Positions 38,011 through 48,653 are shown, numbered from the stretch's first letter. The stretch: 64,000 bases of DNA from a virus (IMGVR_UViG_3300025141_013870:1-64000); one strand, 5' to 3'. Numbers and translations are program-made. The notes: generated from the letters alone by a model not told the origin.

Positions 38011-38260
38011 TTGGAGAGAGTCTTTTTTAGAAGAGGCATTTCTATTACAATATCACCTAAAAATGAGTTACTCTGATGTGAGAAGTCTACCTGTACCTTA
38101 TCGTAGGTGGTTTTTAGATAGGCTAGCGACAGAGTTCAACAATCAAGCAGAGGCTGCTAAAAAGTCTCGCAACAGTGATCCAGGAAGAACGTCAGTCACA
38201 CAGGACATCCCAATGGGTGAGGTGATGGAAAGATTAGCCTCTAGAGAAAAGAAGTTTTAG
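38003..38260 (+). CDS. Small tail assembly protein (gp51-like/T-type)
   Basis: 85 residues, overlapping the preceding gene by eight bases and lying in its +1 frame, which is open upstream to at least 37982. It begins MSNWRESFLEEAFLLQYHLK and has the segment VPYRRWFLDRLATEF. The nearest ribosome-like GGAGG is 17 bases from the ATG, too far for normal initiation, so it is made by reinitiation or by the frameshift described above, giving a fusion of about 350 residues. By position it corresponds to T4 gp51 or lambda gpT. Confidence 0.6.
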   Translation: MSNWRESFLEEAFLLQYHLKMSYSDVRSLPVPYRRWFLDRLATEFNNQAEAAKKSRNSDPGRTSVTQDIPMGEVMERLASREKKF

Positions 38261-38305
38261 GGGACTTTCACCTGCCTAATATGTATAAGAGAAGGGTAGT
38301 GTCGC

Positions 38306-41300
38306 ATGGGCAAAGACGATCTTAAATCTCAGTTAGAATTTACAAAACAGATTAAGGCGAACATAGGAGCCATAAATCTTAAGCTAGCTGATCAGATAAA
38401 GATGCAAAATCTTGTTAATCTATCCCTAAAGGGCCAGCTTGACAAGGCAGCTGAAGCAGGAAACATAACCGACGAGGCTATGAAAAAGGCGGGCATAAGT
38501 GCAACAACTGCCTCGGGAGCAGTGGGATCAGTAGCGGGATCTCTTGATGCAACAGGTGTAGCTGCTGATGAGGCTGGCGCAAAGACAGAGGGACTGGCTG
38601 CAAAGGCTATTAACGCTGCAGACGCCACCATGCAGGCGTGGGATGCCACAGGAGATTTTTTTAATGGTCTCATCTCAAAACCTGTTGCGAATGAGCTAGA
38701 CACCATACAGACCCTGTATGGCGGACTTACTGGTCCAGGTGGTCCGTTTGCATCAAGAAATCAACTCTCAAAAAAGCTTGTAGATACAACTATGGGTCTG
38801 AATCGTGAGATGACGGACATGGATGGGAAGTGGGCCAAGCTTTTCGGAAGAGATCCGAGAGATTCAATTGGTGAACTTTCCGATGTAATGGGTGAATTCA
38901 ATACGCTAGTAACAGGAGATCAGGGAGTCGTTGATGGCCTTCGCATAGTCAATGACCTTTCAGCTGATAATGTAATAGCGATGAAGGCATACTCAAAGGC
39001 AGCCATGCTTGACATAACTGATGTACAAAACATCATGTCACGTGAGATAAGCCGGACAGGAAAAGCAGGAACTTCGATGATTGAAGAGGTAGCTGTCTTC
39101 TCTAAGAAGCTAGCTGCAGCAACAGGCGATTCAGCCAAGCAGATATCACAAAACATGGTCAAGATAATTGACGATACAGATAATTTTGCCAATGTCACTG
39201 TCGCCCAGGCTGCAAGAATTAGCGTCACGCTCCGACAATTGAGCCTAAGCTATGAAGATCTCGCTGGAGCAACTGGTCAATTCATGGACTTTGAGGGAGC
39301 TGCTGATAGTGTGTCAAAGCTAACGTCAGTGTTCGGCATACAGATGGATGCAATGGATATGATGATGGCTGCGCAGGAGGATGAGGATACGCTTCTAATT
39401 AAGATGAGAGACTCATTCCTCAATGCAGGAATCTCAGCTAGAGATCTCACAAAGTCGCAGAAGGCAGTCATAAAGGAGGCACTGAACCTGACAGACATCC
39501 AATCTGTCGAAAGATTGCTTGATCCAACAAAGGCCATATCAGGAATGGCAGACCTCGCAGCTGTCACAGATGAAGGTGTAGGCTCCATGGAGGAGAATAT
39601 GGAGCTCCTTCGAGAGGACATCAACGACCTTGACTCGGCTATGCGTCACACGTCGAAGAAGATGGCTGCTCACATAAAGGAAAGCTTCCTAGCTCCTACA
39701 CAGCAGAGTCTAATTGAGTTTGATGTCGCGATGGGAGGTGTAGGACGAACAATAAAGTCAGCTATTCCAAAGTCTGCTGCAATGTCGATGAAGTTCTTTG
39801 GAAAGAGTCTATCAGAGGTTGCTGGGATAGATGAGGCCAAGCTCAAGATGCTCAAGGAGAACCTCGGCGGAATAGCTAATCTACTTAAGGAGGCTGGAAT
39901 AGCCCTTAAGGATAGTGATCTAGGAAAGGAGCTTGGAGGGCTGTTAGAGAAGACAGGCATGAAGAAGGACATGGAGTCCATAACTGGCGGAATCCAGAGC
40001 TCTCTTGGTGAGATGACAACGGCATTCTCAAAGTCAGTTGATAACATGATCAAAGCTCTCGATAAGGCGGGTCTTCTAGGGGAATCTCCGTCTCCTATCG
40101 GTAGAAACATAGCCGGAGGAATTGAGACTCCGTTTACGATGGCTTTTGAGTCGATGAAGGTAACACAGCTCAAACACGCAAAGTGGACAGAGAAGCAGAT
40201 AGCAGTAGGAATGCTTGACGCAAATAAGGACAAGGACTACAGAGAAAAGCTTGTTAAAAAATATTATAAGAAAATACAGAAGGAGCAGACAAAGTCTGAA
40301 AATGTACACAAAAAGGCTAAAGAGAAGCTGCAAAAGGCAGATGCAAAGCTTGCTGGTGATGCGGATAATAAGAGGCTCCAGGAGGCAGCCAAGGTAGCCA
40401 AGAAAAAGGCAGATATAACTGGCAATGCCATGCACGATGCTCAAAAGGCAGTGCAACTTTTCGAGAACAGGAAGGCAACCACAGACTGGAAGGATGCATC
40501 AAGATCATATGAGGTAGCAAAGGCTAAGATCGACGCAGAGCAGGAGCTCACGAGGGGGATCATTGACCAGAGCAAGGAACAGCTCAAGGTCAAGAAGAAG
40601 ACTGATTTGCAGATTATTGAGTCAGCAAAGGCTAAGGCTGCTGCGGAGAAAAAGGATGCCCAGGTAGCTGTGAAGAGACGGTCTGCTATGCTTGGTCGAG
40701 AACTTAAGGATAGAGAGAGCTTCTACGGAGCTGAGGCTAGAAAGCTCGGAGCTTCTGGCAAGACATATGATCAGCTATCAGAGAAGGATAGGGAGTTCTA
40801 TAGAGACAAGCTCAACCTTGGAAAGAACTATCAGGCTGAGCTCCAGAAGATAATGTCTGGAGAGACATTCCAGGAGGGACAGGCTGAGTTCAAGCAGAAG
40901 CAAAAGTCAGTGAAAATTCTTGAAGGTATGAAGGCTCGCGCTCTGAAAGGAGATTTCGATGCCGACAAGCTTAGTGAAAAACAGCTAAAAGATCTGAAAG
41001 AGAAACACGGACTAACAAAGGAGATGATTAAGGAGGCGACGGCGAAAGGAAGCAACATCACAGATATCGCCACCACGGGAGCATCAGCGAAACACGCATC
41101 TCTAATATCGAAGGAGAAGGAGAAGACAGAGGAGAAGGGAGAGAGTAAGTCATCAAAGGCTGCTGCCCGTGCGAGTCGTGCCCAGGCAAAACAGTTACAG
41201 GCGCTTACTGAGGTAACCGAGCATAACGGGAAGCTGATAGAGATCGTGGCTACAGAGATCGATAAGCTTTACACCATGCTTGATAAGAAACAGTTCACTC

Positions 41301-41395
41301 AGGATGTTGAGGTTCAGCTAGGAGGAAAAGATATCGTAGACTATATAGTAGATAATTCACGGGGAAACAAGGGCCAGATCGCTCTAGTCACATAA
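38306..41395 (+). CDS. Tape measure protein (gp29-like)
   Basis: 1029 residues, helical along nearly the whole length, Ala/Lys-rich, and without a clear membrane segment. Blocks such as TTMGLNREMTDMDGKWAKLF and TVAQAARISVTLRQLSLSYE and the Lys/Ala-rich coiled coil at residues 640-800 suit a tape measure that sets tail length. It follows the chaperone pair directly. T4 gp29 has 590 residues, so this predicts a longer tail, in proportion to the enlarged head-tail set. GAAGGG ribosome site. Confidence 0.75.
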   Translation: MGKDDLKSQLEFTKQIKANIGAINLKLADQIKMQNLVNLSLKGQLDKAAEAGNITDEAMKKAGISATTASGAVGSVAGSLDATGVAADEAGAKTEGLAAKAINAADATMQAWDATGDFFNGLISKPVANELDTIQTLYGGLTGPGGPFASRNQLSKKLVDTTMGLNREMTDMDGKWAKLFGRDPRDSIGELSDVMGEFNTLVTGDQGVVDGLRIVNDLSADNVIAMKAYSKAAMLDITDVQNIMSREISRTGKAGTSMIEEVAVFSKKLAAATGDSAKQISQNMVKIIDDTDNFANVTVAQAARISVTLRQLSLSYEDLAGATGQFMDFEGAADSVSKLTSVFGIQMDAMDMMMAAQEDEDTLLIKMRDSFLNAGISARDLTKSQKAVIKEALNLTDIQSVERLLDPTKAISGMADLAAVTDEGVGSMEENMELLREDINDLDSAMRHTSKKMAAHIKESFLAPTQQSLIEFDVAMGGVGRTIKSAIPKSAAMSMKFFGKSLSEVAGIDEAKLKMLKENLGGIANLLKEAGIALKDSDLGKELGGLLEKTGMKKDMESITGGIQSSLGEMTTAFSKSVDNMIKALDKAGLLGESPSPIGRNIAGGIETPFTMAFESMKVTQLKHAKWTEKQIAVGMLDANKDKDYREKLVKKYYKKIQKEQTKSENVHKKAKEKLQKADAKLAGDADNKRLQEAAKVAKKKADITGNAMHDAQKAVQLFENRKATTDWKDASRSYEVAKAKIDAEQELTRGIIDQSKEQLKVKKKTDLQIIESAKAKAAAEKKDAQVAVKRRSAMLGRELKDRESFYGAEARKLGASGKTYDQLSEKDREFYRDKLNLGKNYQAELQKIMSGETFQEGQAEFKQKQKSVKILEGMKARALKGDFDADKLSEKQLKDLKEKHGLTKEMIKEATAKGSNITDIATTGASAKHASLISKEKEKTEEKGESKSSKAAARASRAQAKQLQALTEVTEHNGKLIEIVATEIDKLYTMLDKKQFTQDVEVQLGGKDIVDYIVDNSRGNKGQIALVT

Positions 41396-41408
41396 GAGGT
41401 ATATAAAA

Positions 41409-41651
41409 GTGGGATTGATTGACGATGTATTACAAGGTGAGCTATTTACTCACTACGCAGACCAGCTCACCGAGGAGGAAAGGGCTCTCGTGGAGGATAA
41501 TGTGAGAAAGATGTTGTCAACCGCTGAAGGTGTCTATTCTAATCTAAGGTCAGTCATGGCAGATGAGCAAGGAAGAAATGCCATATCTGACGCATTGGAA
41601 TATTTAATCTCTGAAGAGGGACAGAAGACGTGGCAACAAGACAAAAGCTAA
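41409..41651 (+). CDS. Small hypothetical tail-region protein
   Basis: 80 residues from GTG 41409, with AGAGGT upstream. Acidic and helical: IDDVLQGELFTHYADQLTEE, then DNVRKMLSTAEGVYSNLR and SDALEYLISEEGQKTW. No family recognised. It overlaps the following large gene by 22 bases, so it is probably co-translated with it, and it may be a small baseplate assembly factor. Real coding is supported by good ribosome spacing and by the tight packing. Confidence 0.5.
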   Translation: MGLIDDVLQGELFTHYADQLTEEERALVEDNVRKMLSTAEGVYSNLRSVMADEQGRNAISDALEYLISEEGQKTWQQDKS

Positions 41652-44600
41652 AGGACTTCCTTAGCGACCAGGGATATGTCACAACAGTTGATCGAATCGG
41701 TATAACAATCGACGCTGAGGATATGGGTCCAGCCGACCAATTCAACGAGGGAGACGATCTTGGTGTTGATCCCGCTACAGGGCAGGAGCTCTTAGGCCTA
41801 AATCCAGAGACGACTGGCGGTCTAATAGGAGACTTCCTTAAGTACATCGTAGACCTAACTGACAATGCATATAAGCTAAAAGGAGGAAACACGCTCGCAA
41901 TAAAGCTTGGAAAGGAACTTGAGGGAGCTGATCAACAAGGTGCAGAGGACGTATTCGTCAAGACGTCGGAGTCAGAGAGAAACACTCTCGGATCCGTGAT
42001 GGCCTCGTACTCAAATGGGTATTTCCCTCCCCAGGATCTTCAAAATATAATCAGCAAAGATAGCTCAAATCCCGAAGCAAGCGGAAAGCACACACAGGAG
42101 CTTCTGTCGAATATTGAGGGATCTACCAGTCTCCCAGGGACTGGTCGTACATATGGAGGAAATGCTGGGACAGATGGTCAGGGAGCACCGTTCGCTAAGC
42201 TTTCTGCACAAACAATGCTTATCAATAATAGCAGATTTTCTCCAGGACTATCTGACGGCGAGCAGGGAGCTGCATATGTTCCAGCATATGATTCAAATGT
42301 ATCTCAGTTTGAGTCTGGTGAAGATAAAAGGGGAACCACGACAGAGCAGAGCGGATATGGCGGATACGACAAAGATGCGCAGGCTGTAATTCTTGATGAT
42401 CTTAAGGATGTGGGAAAGTCTCTTCTCTTGAGATCTGCAAACTGGGACAAGGGAGAGGTCGCACAAGATCCTAGCACATTTACATATGATGATACATCAA
42501 ACATATACGAGGCTGGCGATTTCTCTGTGGGCAACAACCAGGCAAAAATCCGTCGCGGGCAGCTTAGAGCAAAAGAAGCGTATGGCGCACCCGATACAAC
42601 TCTTACTGGTGAGAACTACGTCACACTAGATCCAAGCGAGTCATCCAGGTCATTTGGATCCATGACGACAGATGGAGTAATGTTCAATAGCGAGACCAAT
42701 AAGACTATATTGATCGCCCAGGCTGCAGCAGCAATAGCGGCTATGATAACCATATGCAAGGAAACCTGGGATCTAATTGATACGGGTGTCAACTCAATGG
42801 TCAATCTTGAGAGAGGTCCGTATTTTAAAGGCCAGCCAACAGCAATTCCAAAGAAAGCAAAATTCGCTCTTCTTAGAAATATGGCTCTTGTGCCAACTAA
42901 AAATCCATACACAGACTGTGTTGATGTGGGATTTAAGGTGTTGTTTGACACAGGGATATCAAGCCCAGACGCAGATAAGTCTGCAAAATATCAGCAGGTG
43001 GTAGAAGCTCCGGGATTTTGGTTTGGCGTAGCTAGAAAGATTCTTAGAGGGTTTGTCGGGCTGAGCTCTGGGGGTGATGAGCTGGCACAGACTTTTGTCT
43101 CAACAAGCACAGCATCGGGCGGAATGTCAACAATTCTTCACCAGCTTCAAAATAATGACATTATAAGGATCATGAATGTTGCAGCGATGATAGGGGATGT
43201 ATCAATAACGATTGGTGGAAAGATCGGTGTTCCATCTGGAGGTGATGAGATCGGACCCTGGAATATTGATAGGCTTCCTGACGGACCGGCAACAATCATA
43301 TCAAAGAGTAGAACACAAAAGGGAATGACATCCAGTGCTCTGGCGTGGAGAGGAAACTCAGTTCCAGCTCTATATATGATACCTCGAAATGTTATGATAG
43401 CGGCTATACAGATGGGAACGCTAGCTAACGGTTCGAATCCTCTAAAAGGAATGCTGGGGTCTACACTTGCTAAAAATACGTATATAGACGTTTCCGGTGA
43501 GGGTCCTGCAGCTAGAATTCCAGGAGACGTTGTTGAGAGATTCGAGAATCTATTGGATTCTGAGTACGTTCCATTTTACTTTCACGACTTGAGAACAAAT
43601 GAGATAGTGACATTCCACGCGTTCTTAGATAGTCTGTCTGATAGCTTTAACGCGGAATATACCGAGGCTTCAGGTTATGGAAGAATTGATTCTGTTAAGA
43701 TATACAGGGCGACGACTAGAAAGATAAGATTCACCTTTAACGTAGCTGCCACGTCAAAGGAAGATTTCAATGAGATGTGGTGGAAGATAAACAAGCTGAC
43801 AACTCTTGTCTATCCATCGTGGACAGAGGGAACAAAGCTATCAACAAATGAGGGGAAGTCCACATTCATTCAGCCCTTTAGTCAGGTACTTGGCGCGTCA
43901 CCTGTTATTCGACTGAGAATAGGTGACGTCATCAAGTCCAACTTTTCAAATTTCAATTTAGCGAGGATATTTGGAATAGGAAACTCCGGAATATGGCCGA
44001 CTATAGACGAGTATGGATTTACGGATATGCTCTCTCAGACGATGACAATGTTACAGTTTGAGTCTATATTTGCTCTCTTATACGGGTCTCCTATGGCGAC
44101 GCTTTTAGGAGGTGCTGATAGGGCTATACGTGCGGTTGGAGCTCAGCTTTTAAAGAATGGTTTCGCCAATCCTCTTGGCCTTTTAATTCTTATGCGTGAG
44201 CTCTCCGACCCTGACTCTGATATCAATCCCACACCCATGAGCATAACTGCAGCTGGTGCTCTAGGGGGAGTCTTCGGAGGAGAGGGGACAAATAACATTA
44301 GGGGATACACAGTTCTATCATTCCCATACCTTAAAGCAAGCATAAATGATGGCTACGTAATGGAGAAGGATGGAATAACAAAGTGGAGAATAACTAGACC
44401 AATTAGAGTTATGGTTCTTAAGAGGGATCAAGTCATACTTGTAGATGGTCCTGGAAGAGAGTCCTGGAAAAACTGGTCTTCACTACGTTCAGCCGGATCA
44501 TCAGTTCAAAAGACTCAGTACACTGTGATGATCATGGATTTCAATGCTCCGGCTAGCATATTCGGAAGAAAGTTTATTGTCGGTCACTCTGATCTCATGC

Positions 44601-45115
44601 CAAATCCAGATACACTATTCAACACATATGTTCTACCTGCTATATCACTAGCTGGTCTTTTAGATGCGCTAGTCCAGGGATTGGCTAACGAGGTTGCAAC
44701 AGTTACAGGTATCCCTGCAGACACACTTGATGTCTTTGTCTCAAAGCAGGCTGAGTTCATGCACCCTGACAATAACCCGTTAGCTAAGTCGTTTGAATCA
44801 ACAGCAGGTAGAGGGCTTGCCGGAGTGATAAGAGCCATAAACTATGAGTGGCTAGATGGCTCTAATGTCTGGGAAATAGATTGGAATTCTAGAGCTCCTA
44901 AATTTTTCAAGGTAAGCATTGATTTTGATCCAATTCACGACATTCCGCCAGGGCTCGACTACTCTGGATACAACAGAGCCCCGCTCTACAATGTTGGAGA
45001 TACTATGCAGAAGATAGCTGGAGATCCCTACCGCGATGAGGGTCGGGCATCTCACGATAGCTATAAGAATCAAGGCAGGCTGGCAGCACAGTCTAACAAC
45101 CCAGATGAGGATTAA
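41630..45115 (+). CDS. Large tail/baseplate protein, hypothetical
   Basis: 1161 residues from GTG 41630 (GAGGG nine bases upstream). The first 350 residues are Asp/Gly/Ser-rich and poorly structured in appearance. Near residues 640-730 there is a compact region (VPFYFHDLRTNEIVTFHAF and ATTRKIRFTFNVAATSKEDF) that looks like a conserved fold, and a hydrophobic Ala/Ile helix occurs near residue 360 (LIAQAAAAIAAMITI). It lies between tape measure and LysM-like genes, in the place of the T4 hub genes 27/28/48/54. I cannot assign it more precisely. Confidence 0.5.
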   Translation: MATRQKLKDFLSDQGYVTTVDRIGITIDAEDMGPADQFNEGDDLGVDPATGQELLGLNPETTGGLIGDFLKYIVDLTDNAYKLKGGNTLAIKLGKELEGADQQGAEDVFVKTSESERNTLGSVMASYSNGYFPPQDLQNIISKDSSNPEASGKHTQELLSNIEGSTSLPGTGRTYGGNAGTDGQGAPFAKLSAQTMLINNSRFSPGLSDGEQGAAYVPAYDSNVSQFESGEDKRGTTTEQSGYGGYDKDAQAVILDDLKDVGKSLLLRSANWDKGEVAQDPSTFTYDDTSNIYEAGDFSVGNNQAKIRRGQLRAKEAYGAPDTTLTGENYVTLDPSESSRSFGSMTTDGVMFNSETNKTILIAQAAAAIAAMITICKETWDLIDTGVNSMVNLERGPYFKGQPTAIPKKAKFALLRNMALVPTKNPYTDCVDVGFKVLFDTGISSPDADKSAKYQQVVEAPGFWFGVARKILRGFVGLSSGGDELAQTFVSTSTASGGMSTILHQLQNNDIIRIMNVAAMIGDVSITIGGKIGVPSGGDEIGPWNIDRLPDGPATIISKSRTQKGMTSSALAWRGNSVPALYMIPRNVMIAAIQMGTLANGSNPLKGMLGSTLAKNTYIDVSGEGPAARIPGDVVERFENLLDSEYVPFYFHDLRTNEIVTFHAFLDSLSDSFNAEYTEASGYGRIDSVKIYRATTRKIRFTFNVAATSKEDFNEMWWKINKLTTLVYPSWTEGTKLSTNEGKSTFIQPFSQVLGASPVIRLRIGDVIKSNFSNFNLARIFGIGNSGIWPTIDEYGFTDMLSQTMTMLQFESIFALLYGSPMATLLGGADRAIRAVGAQLLKNGFANPLGLLILMRELSDPDSDINPTPMSITAAGALGGVFGGEGTNNIRGYTVLSFPYLKASINDGYVMEKDGITKWRITRPIRVMVLKRDQVILVDGPGRESWKNWSSLRSAGSSVQKTQYTVMIMDFNAPASIFGRKFIVGHSDLMPNPDTLFNTYVLPAISLAGLLDALVQGLANEVATVTGIPADTLDVFVSKQAEFMHPDNNPLAKSFESTAGRGLAGVIRAINYEWLDGSNVWEIDWNSRAPKFFKVSIDFDPIHDIPPGLDYSGYNRAPLYNVGDTMQKIAGDPYRDEGRASHDSYKNQGRLAAQSNNPDED

Positions 45116-45130
45116 TGATAGGAGGTTTAT

Positions 45131-45427
45131 ATGGCACTAAGTAGATATGCATTTACGCCGAGGGTGAGCGGAAGAACGAGAATCGCTACATCTGCTGTGG
45201 GTGCTAGAATATATAACGCAGTCGCAAATGGAAATGTTTCATTCTCTTCGCACATCCTTAAGGGTGGAGAGAGAATTGAGCACATAGCTGGACAGGCATA
45301 TGGTTCTGCAAGCTATTGGTGGGTCATAGCAGCTGCATCTGGGATAGGATGGTCTCTACAGGCTCCTCCTGGCACAATTCTAAGAGTTCCAAAAAGACTT
45401 GGTGAAGTCTTGGCACTTATACGATAA
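45131..45427 (+). CDS. LysM-like baseplate protein (gp53/gpX-like)
   Basis: 98 residues. The C-terminal half has a LysM-type pattern: GGERIEHIAGQAYGSASYWW, an alpha helix WVIAAASGIG, then a strand ending PPGTILRVPK. LysM domains occur in the T4 baseplate wedge protein gp53 and the tail protein gpX of P2, where they help bind the hub or peptidoglycan. A consensus AGGAGG lies just before the ATG. It separates two very large baseplate proteins. Confidence 0.65.
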   Translation: MALSRYAFTPRVSGRTRIATSAVGARIYNAVANGNVSFSSHILKGGERIEHIAGQAYGSASYWWVIAAASGIGWSLQAPPGTILRVPKRLGEVLALIR

Positions 45428-45449
45428 AACGTGATAATATAGGATAGAC

Positions 45450-48400
45450 ATGGCAGACGTACCAGTAAGCACCGTAGATCTAGAGATAGCAGCATCTAAC
45501 AATCTTGCTGCAGCGATGCGCTTGCTCAGACAATATTACACCATGACGGGAAGACGCGACCTAACAGAGACACCCGCAAATCTAGAGCTGTCAATTAGAC
45601 AGGGGCAGAGAGAGCCCGACCCTGCAGATGAGCCAGCAGGAGAGACAATAACTCCAGTTGTTCCAGCCGGGGTTGTCGAGGATTTAATGTTTCTTCTTAT
45701 GGACAATACTGAAGGTGCTTATTTCACTAGAGATCTCATACTCACACAGGAGATGCGTTCAAAATTTACGTCAGAACCGGGAAAGGAGAATTATGCGGGA
45801 GTTGAGAACTATGTCCAGATATTTTACGAGCCCGTTGTTGGTGACGCTCCAGTGGGAGACATGGATTTTTATAGAGATACGACAAATTCTACGACACCGG
45901 CACCACCCGTTGTAGATCCTGATAATCCTCCTCCTGCTCCATCAGGAGCGCCTCTAAGCATAAAGGAGATGGTTGCTCACGGAGAGACTGCAACAAAATT
46001 CAATGTCAATGAAGACCCTCTAGTGTCTGATCGGTATGTCCAACCAACACTCTCAGCGTTTGTGTTTCCTAATCACAGGCTATCCCCCTCCACCCGAGCT
46101 GCTGGTGCAGTGTCACTATTTGTTAATGCAATACCAAGCGTTGAGATGTCTAGATGTGTTCCTCACATAAAGGTCACATTTATCTCTGCTGTTCCGTATG
46201 GTGTGGGACAAAAACAGAGACAGATGGGAATCTTAAGATTTCTTGGAATGCATGGATCAGACGGAGAATACGATAAGATCAACATGAGAAATTCCAGACC
46301 AGAGAGAGCTGGAAAGACTGGAACCACACTAGAGGAATATGTGGATAGGGTGATGGATGCAATAATGCCAGGAGATGATATCATCACGCTGTCTGATCAG
46401 ATCACAGCTGCTGGAATGGAGCTCTTTGCATCTCCGCAGACTATGGTCAATGCCAATATAAACAATGAGGAAGGCGCATTCAGCGGAGCATCTGGAACCG
46501 TTCTTGATCCATTTCTACCGTTAATGACGCTAGAGAAACTAAGCATTAGAGTGGCAGGTCTTGGATCTGCATTGCACTCTAACAAGACAGGGAATCTTAG
46601 TTTTGTTCTTCACGATAGATCGAGAATGGCAGACATAGCACCCCTTCTAGCTGTTGATGCCTTCTCACAGACACACCTTGTTATCGAGTGGGGGTGGAAT
46701 CATCCAGACGGAATGGTTGCCACAGGCAATGCGTATGGATCACTGCTTAACTCAATGAAATCAGTAGGGGCATTTAACATAGTTGCATCTAATTTCACAA
46801 TAGGCAATGATGGACAGGTGAGAGTTGACATGCAGCTTGCATCAAGAGGGTCTAGTGAGATACAGGTGTTCCCAATAGCCACGGGTGCTCTCATGCCAAT
46901 CACTCCGTTTAAAAGCATGCTAACGTCTTACCTTGCAAAGAAGCTAGAGAAGATAAATGCTGAGGCGGCTGGAACGGGATCTTCTGAAGCTGAAAAGACA
47001 AAGCTAGCTGAGATAAGATCAAGCCTGACTCTCACAATGAACAATGCATCCTCACCATCAACAGTTATAGGAAGAGATAAATTTTTAAAATTTCTTAATA
47101 TTTTAAACCCTCCTCCTGATACAGAGATAGTTCCCACAGAGCTGACAGAGCTTCTCGCAGAGCTTGTGGGAGATCCCGGAAAGTCTGCGGGTTTGATATC
47201 CACTAGCAACCAGAGCCTAACTGCAGAGGTCAGCAAGAAGACGAGTGATATGATGCTCACTCTTGATCCATTCTACCCAGCTGTGATTAATAAGCACATA
47301 GGTGAATCTATGAAGAAGGGGACTGAGAAGGATTACATATCTCTTGGAAAAATCCTCATGACATTTGTTGGTGCACCTTTAGCTGGATCTTCTAGATTCG
47401 ATGAGGTTCAGATGATGTTTTATAGGTTTAATCTCAATTCTGGATCAGCTAGCAAGCTAGATTCAGTAGCTAGCTTTCTAGTAAGTAAGACTGACTTTGA
47501 TATTACCATGCAGGATCTAGCTGTTGAGAATCCATCTCTATCAATTCAGGGATTCATAAACACAATAAATCAGCTTATCATAAGTGTCCCGTCAGACGTA
47601 AATTATGGACTAACATCACTTTCAAATGAGCTATCTGCTTTAGATAAGAAATCTGCAGAAGAGAATAAAAATCCAACGGAGGTTGTAAAGACAGACCTTC
47701 AGCAGCAGACCCAAGAGCTGAACGATAAGGTTGAGGCACGGCTCAAGGCCATCTACATGGATGGCCCACCTGTAGAGCCAACGTTTAGATTGCCAAAGCT
47801 ATCAATGCTATTTGAGGCAGTTCCAGCATTTGTCCCTTCTGATCCGCCTGATGAAAAACCACAGTTTGAGATAGACAATAGCAAGGTAATACTAAGGGTT
47901 CACCTATTTGATCAGAATGCGTCTCCTCACACAAATGAGATGTTTCTCATAAATTGCATGAATGATAGCGACCTTGCTATTCACTTTAAGACAGCAAGTG
48001 ATACAACAACAGCTGAGGCTGTGACGGGAGAGGGAAATACAAAGGGCGGCGGCGAGTCAGGTGAGGTTGATACCCAAACAGAGGCTGGAAATCTCAATGC
48101 TCTTGAAGGTGACGACTATCTGGTATACACGTCAAATATTCCAAATACTGAGATAAAGAGGGTGATAAAAAATACTGTGCCAAGTCTGACATATGGAATG
48201 GGATGGTCAGCGTTAACAAATTTTAGCATGAGATCAACAACAGGAGGAGCAGTTGGTACAGCTATGCTTGTTAGCGCTGTGAAAAACAAACCTTCAAAAC
48301 CCGGAGAGTCAAAAGGAGCTACGAATAGTCTTGAAGATATTACAGTTATTCCTGCAAATGCTACCATGTCTCTTTTAGGCTGCCCTCTATTTGAGTACGG

Positions 48401-48614
48401 ACAGCAATTCTTTATAGACCTTGGAACTGGGACAACAGCTGATAATATGTATCGCGTTATAGGTATCGAGCACAGTCTATCTCAAGGTGAGTTCACCACA
48501 AATATAACGCTAGGGTTTAATGGAACGGGAACCATGAAGGTGTTTAGAAGCATAATAGCAGCAGCCATGCCCGCACTTGAGGCAGATGTCACTGAGGAAG
48601 AGTCAGAAACTTGA
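45450..48614 (+). CDS. Large putative baseplate hub protein
   Basis: 1054 residues. The region around residues 390-500 (AVDAFSQTHLVIEWGWNHPD, GAFNIVASNFTIGNDGQVRV) and the extreme C-terminus (LLGCPLFEYGQQFFIDLGTG and EHSLSQGEFTTNITLGFNG) resemble hub proteins of contractile tails, in which a beta-barrel domain ends in a strand of the type HSLSxGxFTTxLxLGF as in late-control D/gp27 families. No lysozyme motif is visible. It follows the LysM-like gene by 22 bases and is the last tail gene before replication genes. Confidence 0.55.
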   Translation: MADVPVSTVDLEIAASNNLAAAMRLLRQYYTMTGRRDLTETPANLELSIRQGQREPDPADEPAGETITPVVPAGVVEDLMFLLMDNTEGAYFTRDLILTQEMRSKFTSEPGKENYAGVENYVQIFYEPVVGDAPVGDMDFYRDTTNSTTPAPPVVDPDNPPPAPSGAPLSIKEMVAHGETATKFNVNEDPLVSDRYVQPTLSAFVFPNHRLSPSTRAAGAVSLFVNAIPSVEMSRCVPHIKVTFISAVPYGVGQKQRQMGILRFLGMHGSDGEYDKINMRNSRPERAGKTGTTLEEYVDRVMDAIMPGDDIITLSDQITAAGMELFASPQTMVNANINNEEGAFSGASGTVLDPFLPLMTLEKLSIRVAGLGSALHSNKTGNLSFVLHDRSRMADIAPLLAVDAFSQTHLVIEWGWNHPDGMVATGNAYGSLLNSMKSVGAFNIVASNFTIGNDGQVRVDMQLASRGSSEIQVFPIATGALMPITPFKSMLTSYLAKKLEKINAEAAGTGSSEAEKTKLAEIRSSLTLTMNNASSPSTVIGRDKFLKFLNILNPPPDTEIVPTELTELLAELVGDPGKSAGLISTSNQSLTAEVSKKTSDMMLTLDPFYPAVINKHIGESMKKGTEKDYISLGKILMTFVGAPLAGSSRFDEVQMMFYRFNLNSGSASKLDSVASFLVSKTDFDITMQDLAVENPSLSIQGFINTINQLIISVPSDVNYGLTSLSNELSALDKKSAEENKNPTEVVKTDLQQQTQELNDKVEARLKAIYMDGPPVEPTFRLPKLSMLFEAVPAFVPSDPPDEKPQFEIDNSKVILRVHLFDQNASPHTNEMFLINCMNDSDLAIHFKTASDTTTAEAVTGEGNTKGGGESGEVDTQTEAGNLNALEGDDYLVYTSNIPNTEIKRVIKNTVPSLTYGMGWSALTNFSMRSTTGGAVGTAMLVSAVKNKPSKPGESKGATNSLEDITVIPANATMSLLGCPLFEYGQQFFIDLGTGTTADNMYRVIGIEHSLSQGEFTTNITLGFNGTGTMKVFRSIIAAAMPALEADVTEEESET

Positions 48615-48653
48615 AAAGTGATACAATTGTCATTATGGCAATATACTTTCATT

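Noticed and set aside
39670-40233. 187-codon minus strand frame under the tape measure
   Set aside because: Also a Ser/Phe-rich complement of a Lys/Ala coiled-coil region; no supporting signals.
43430-43440. GGTTCGAATCC, a tRNA T-arm sequence
   Set aside because: It lies inside the 1161-residue tail gene and I found no matching acceptor or anticodon arm in the 70 bases upstream.
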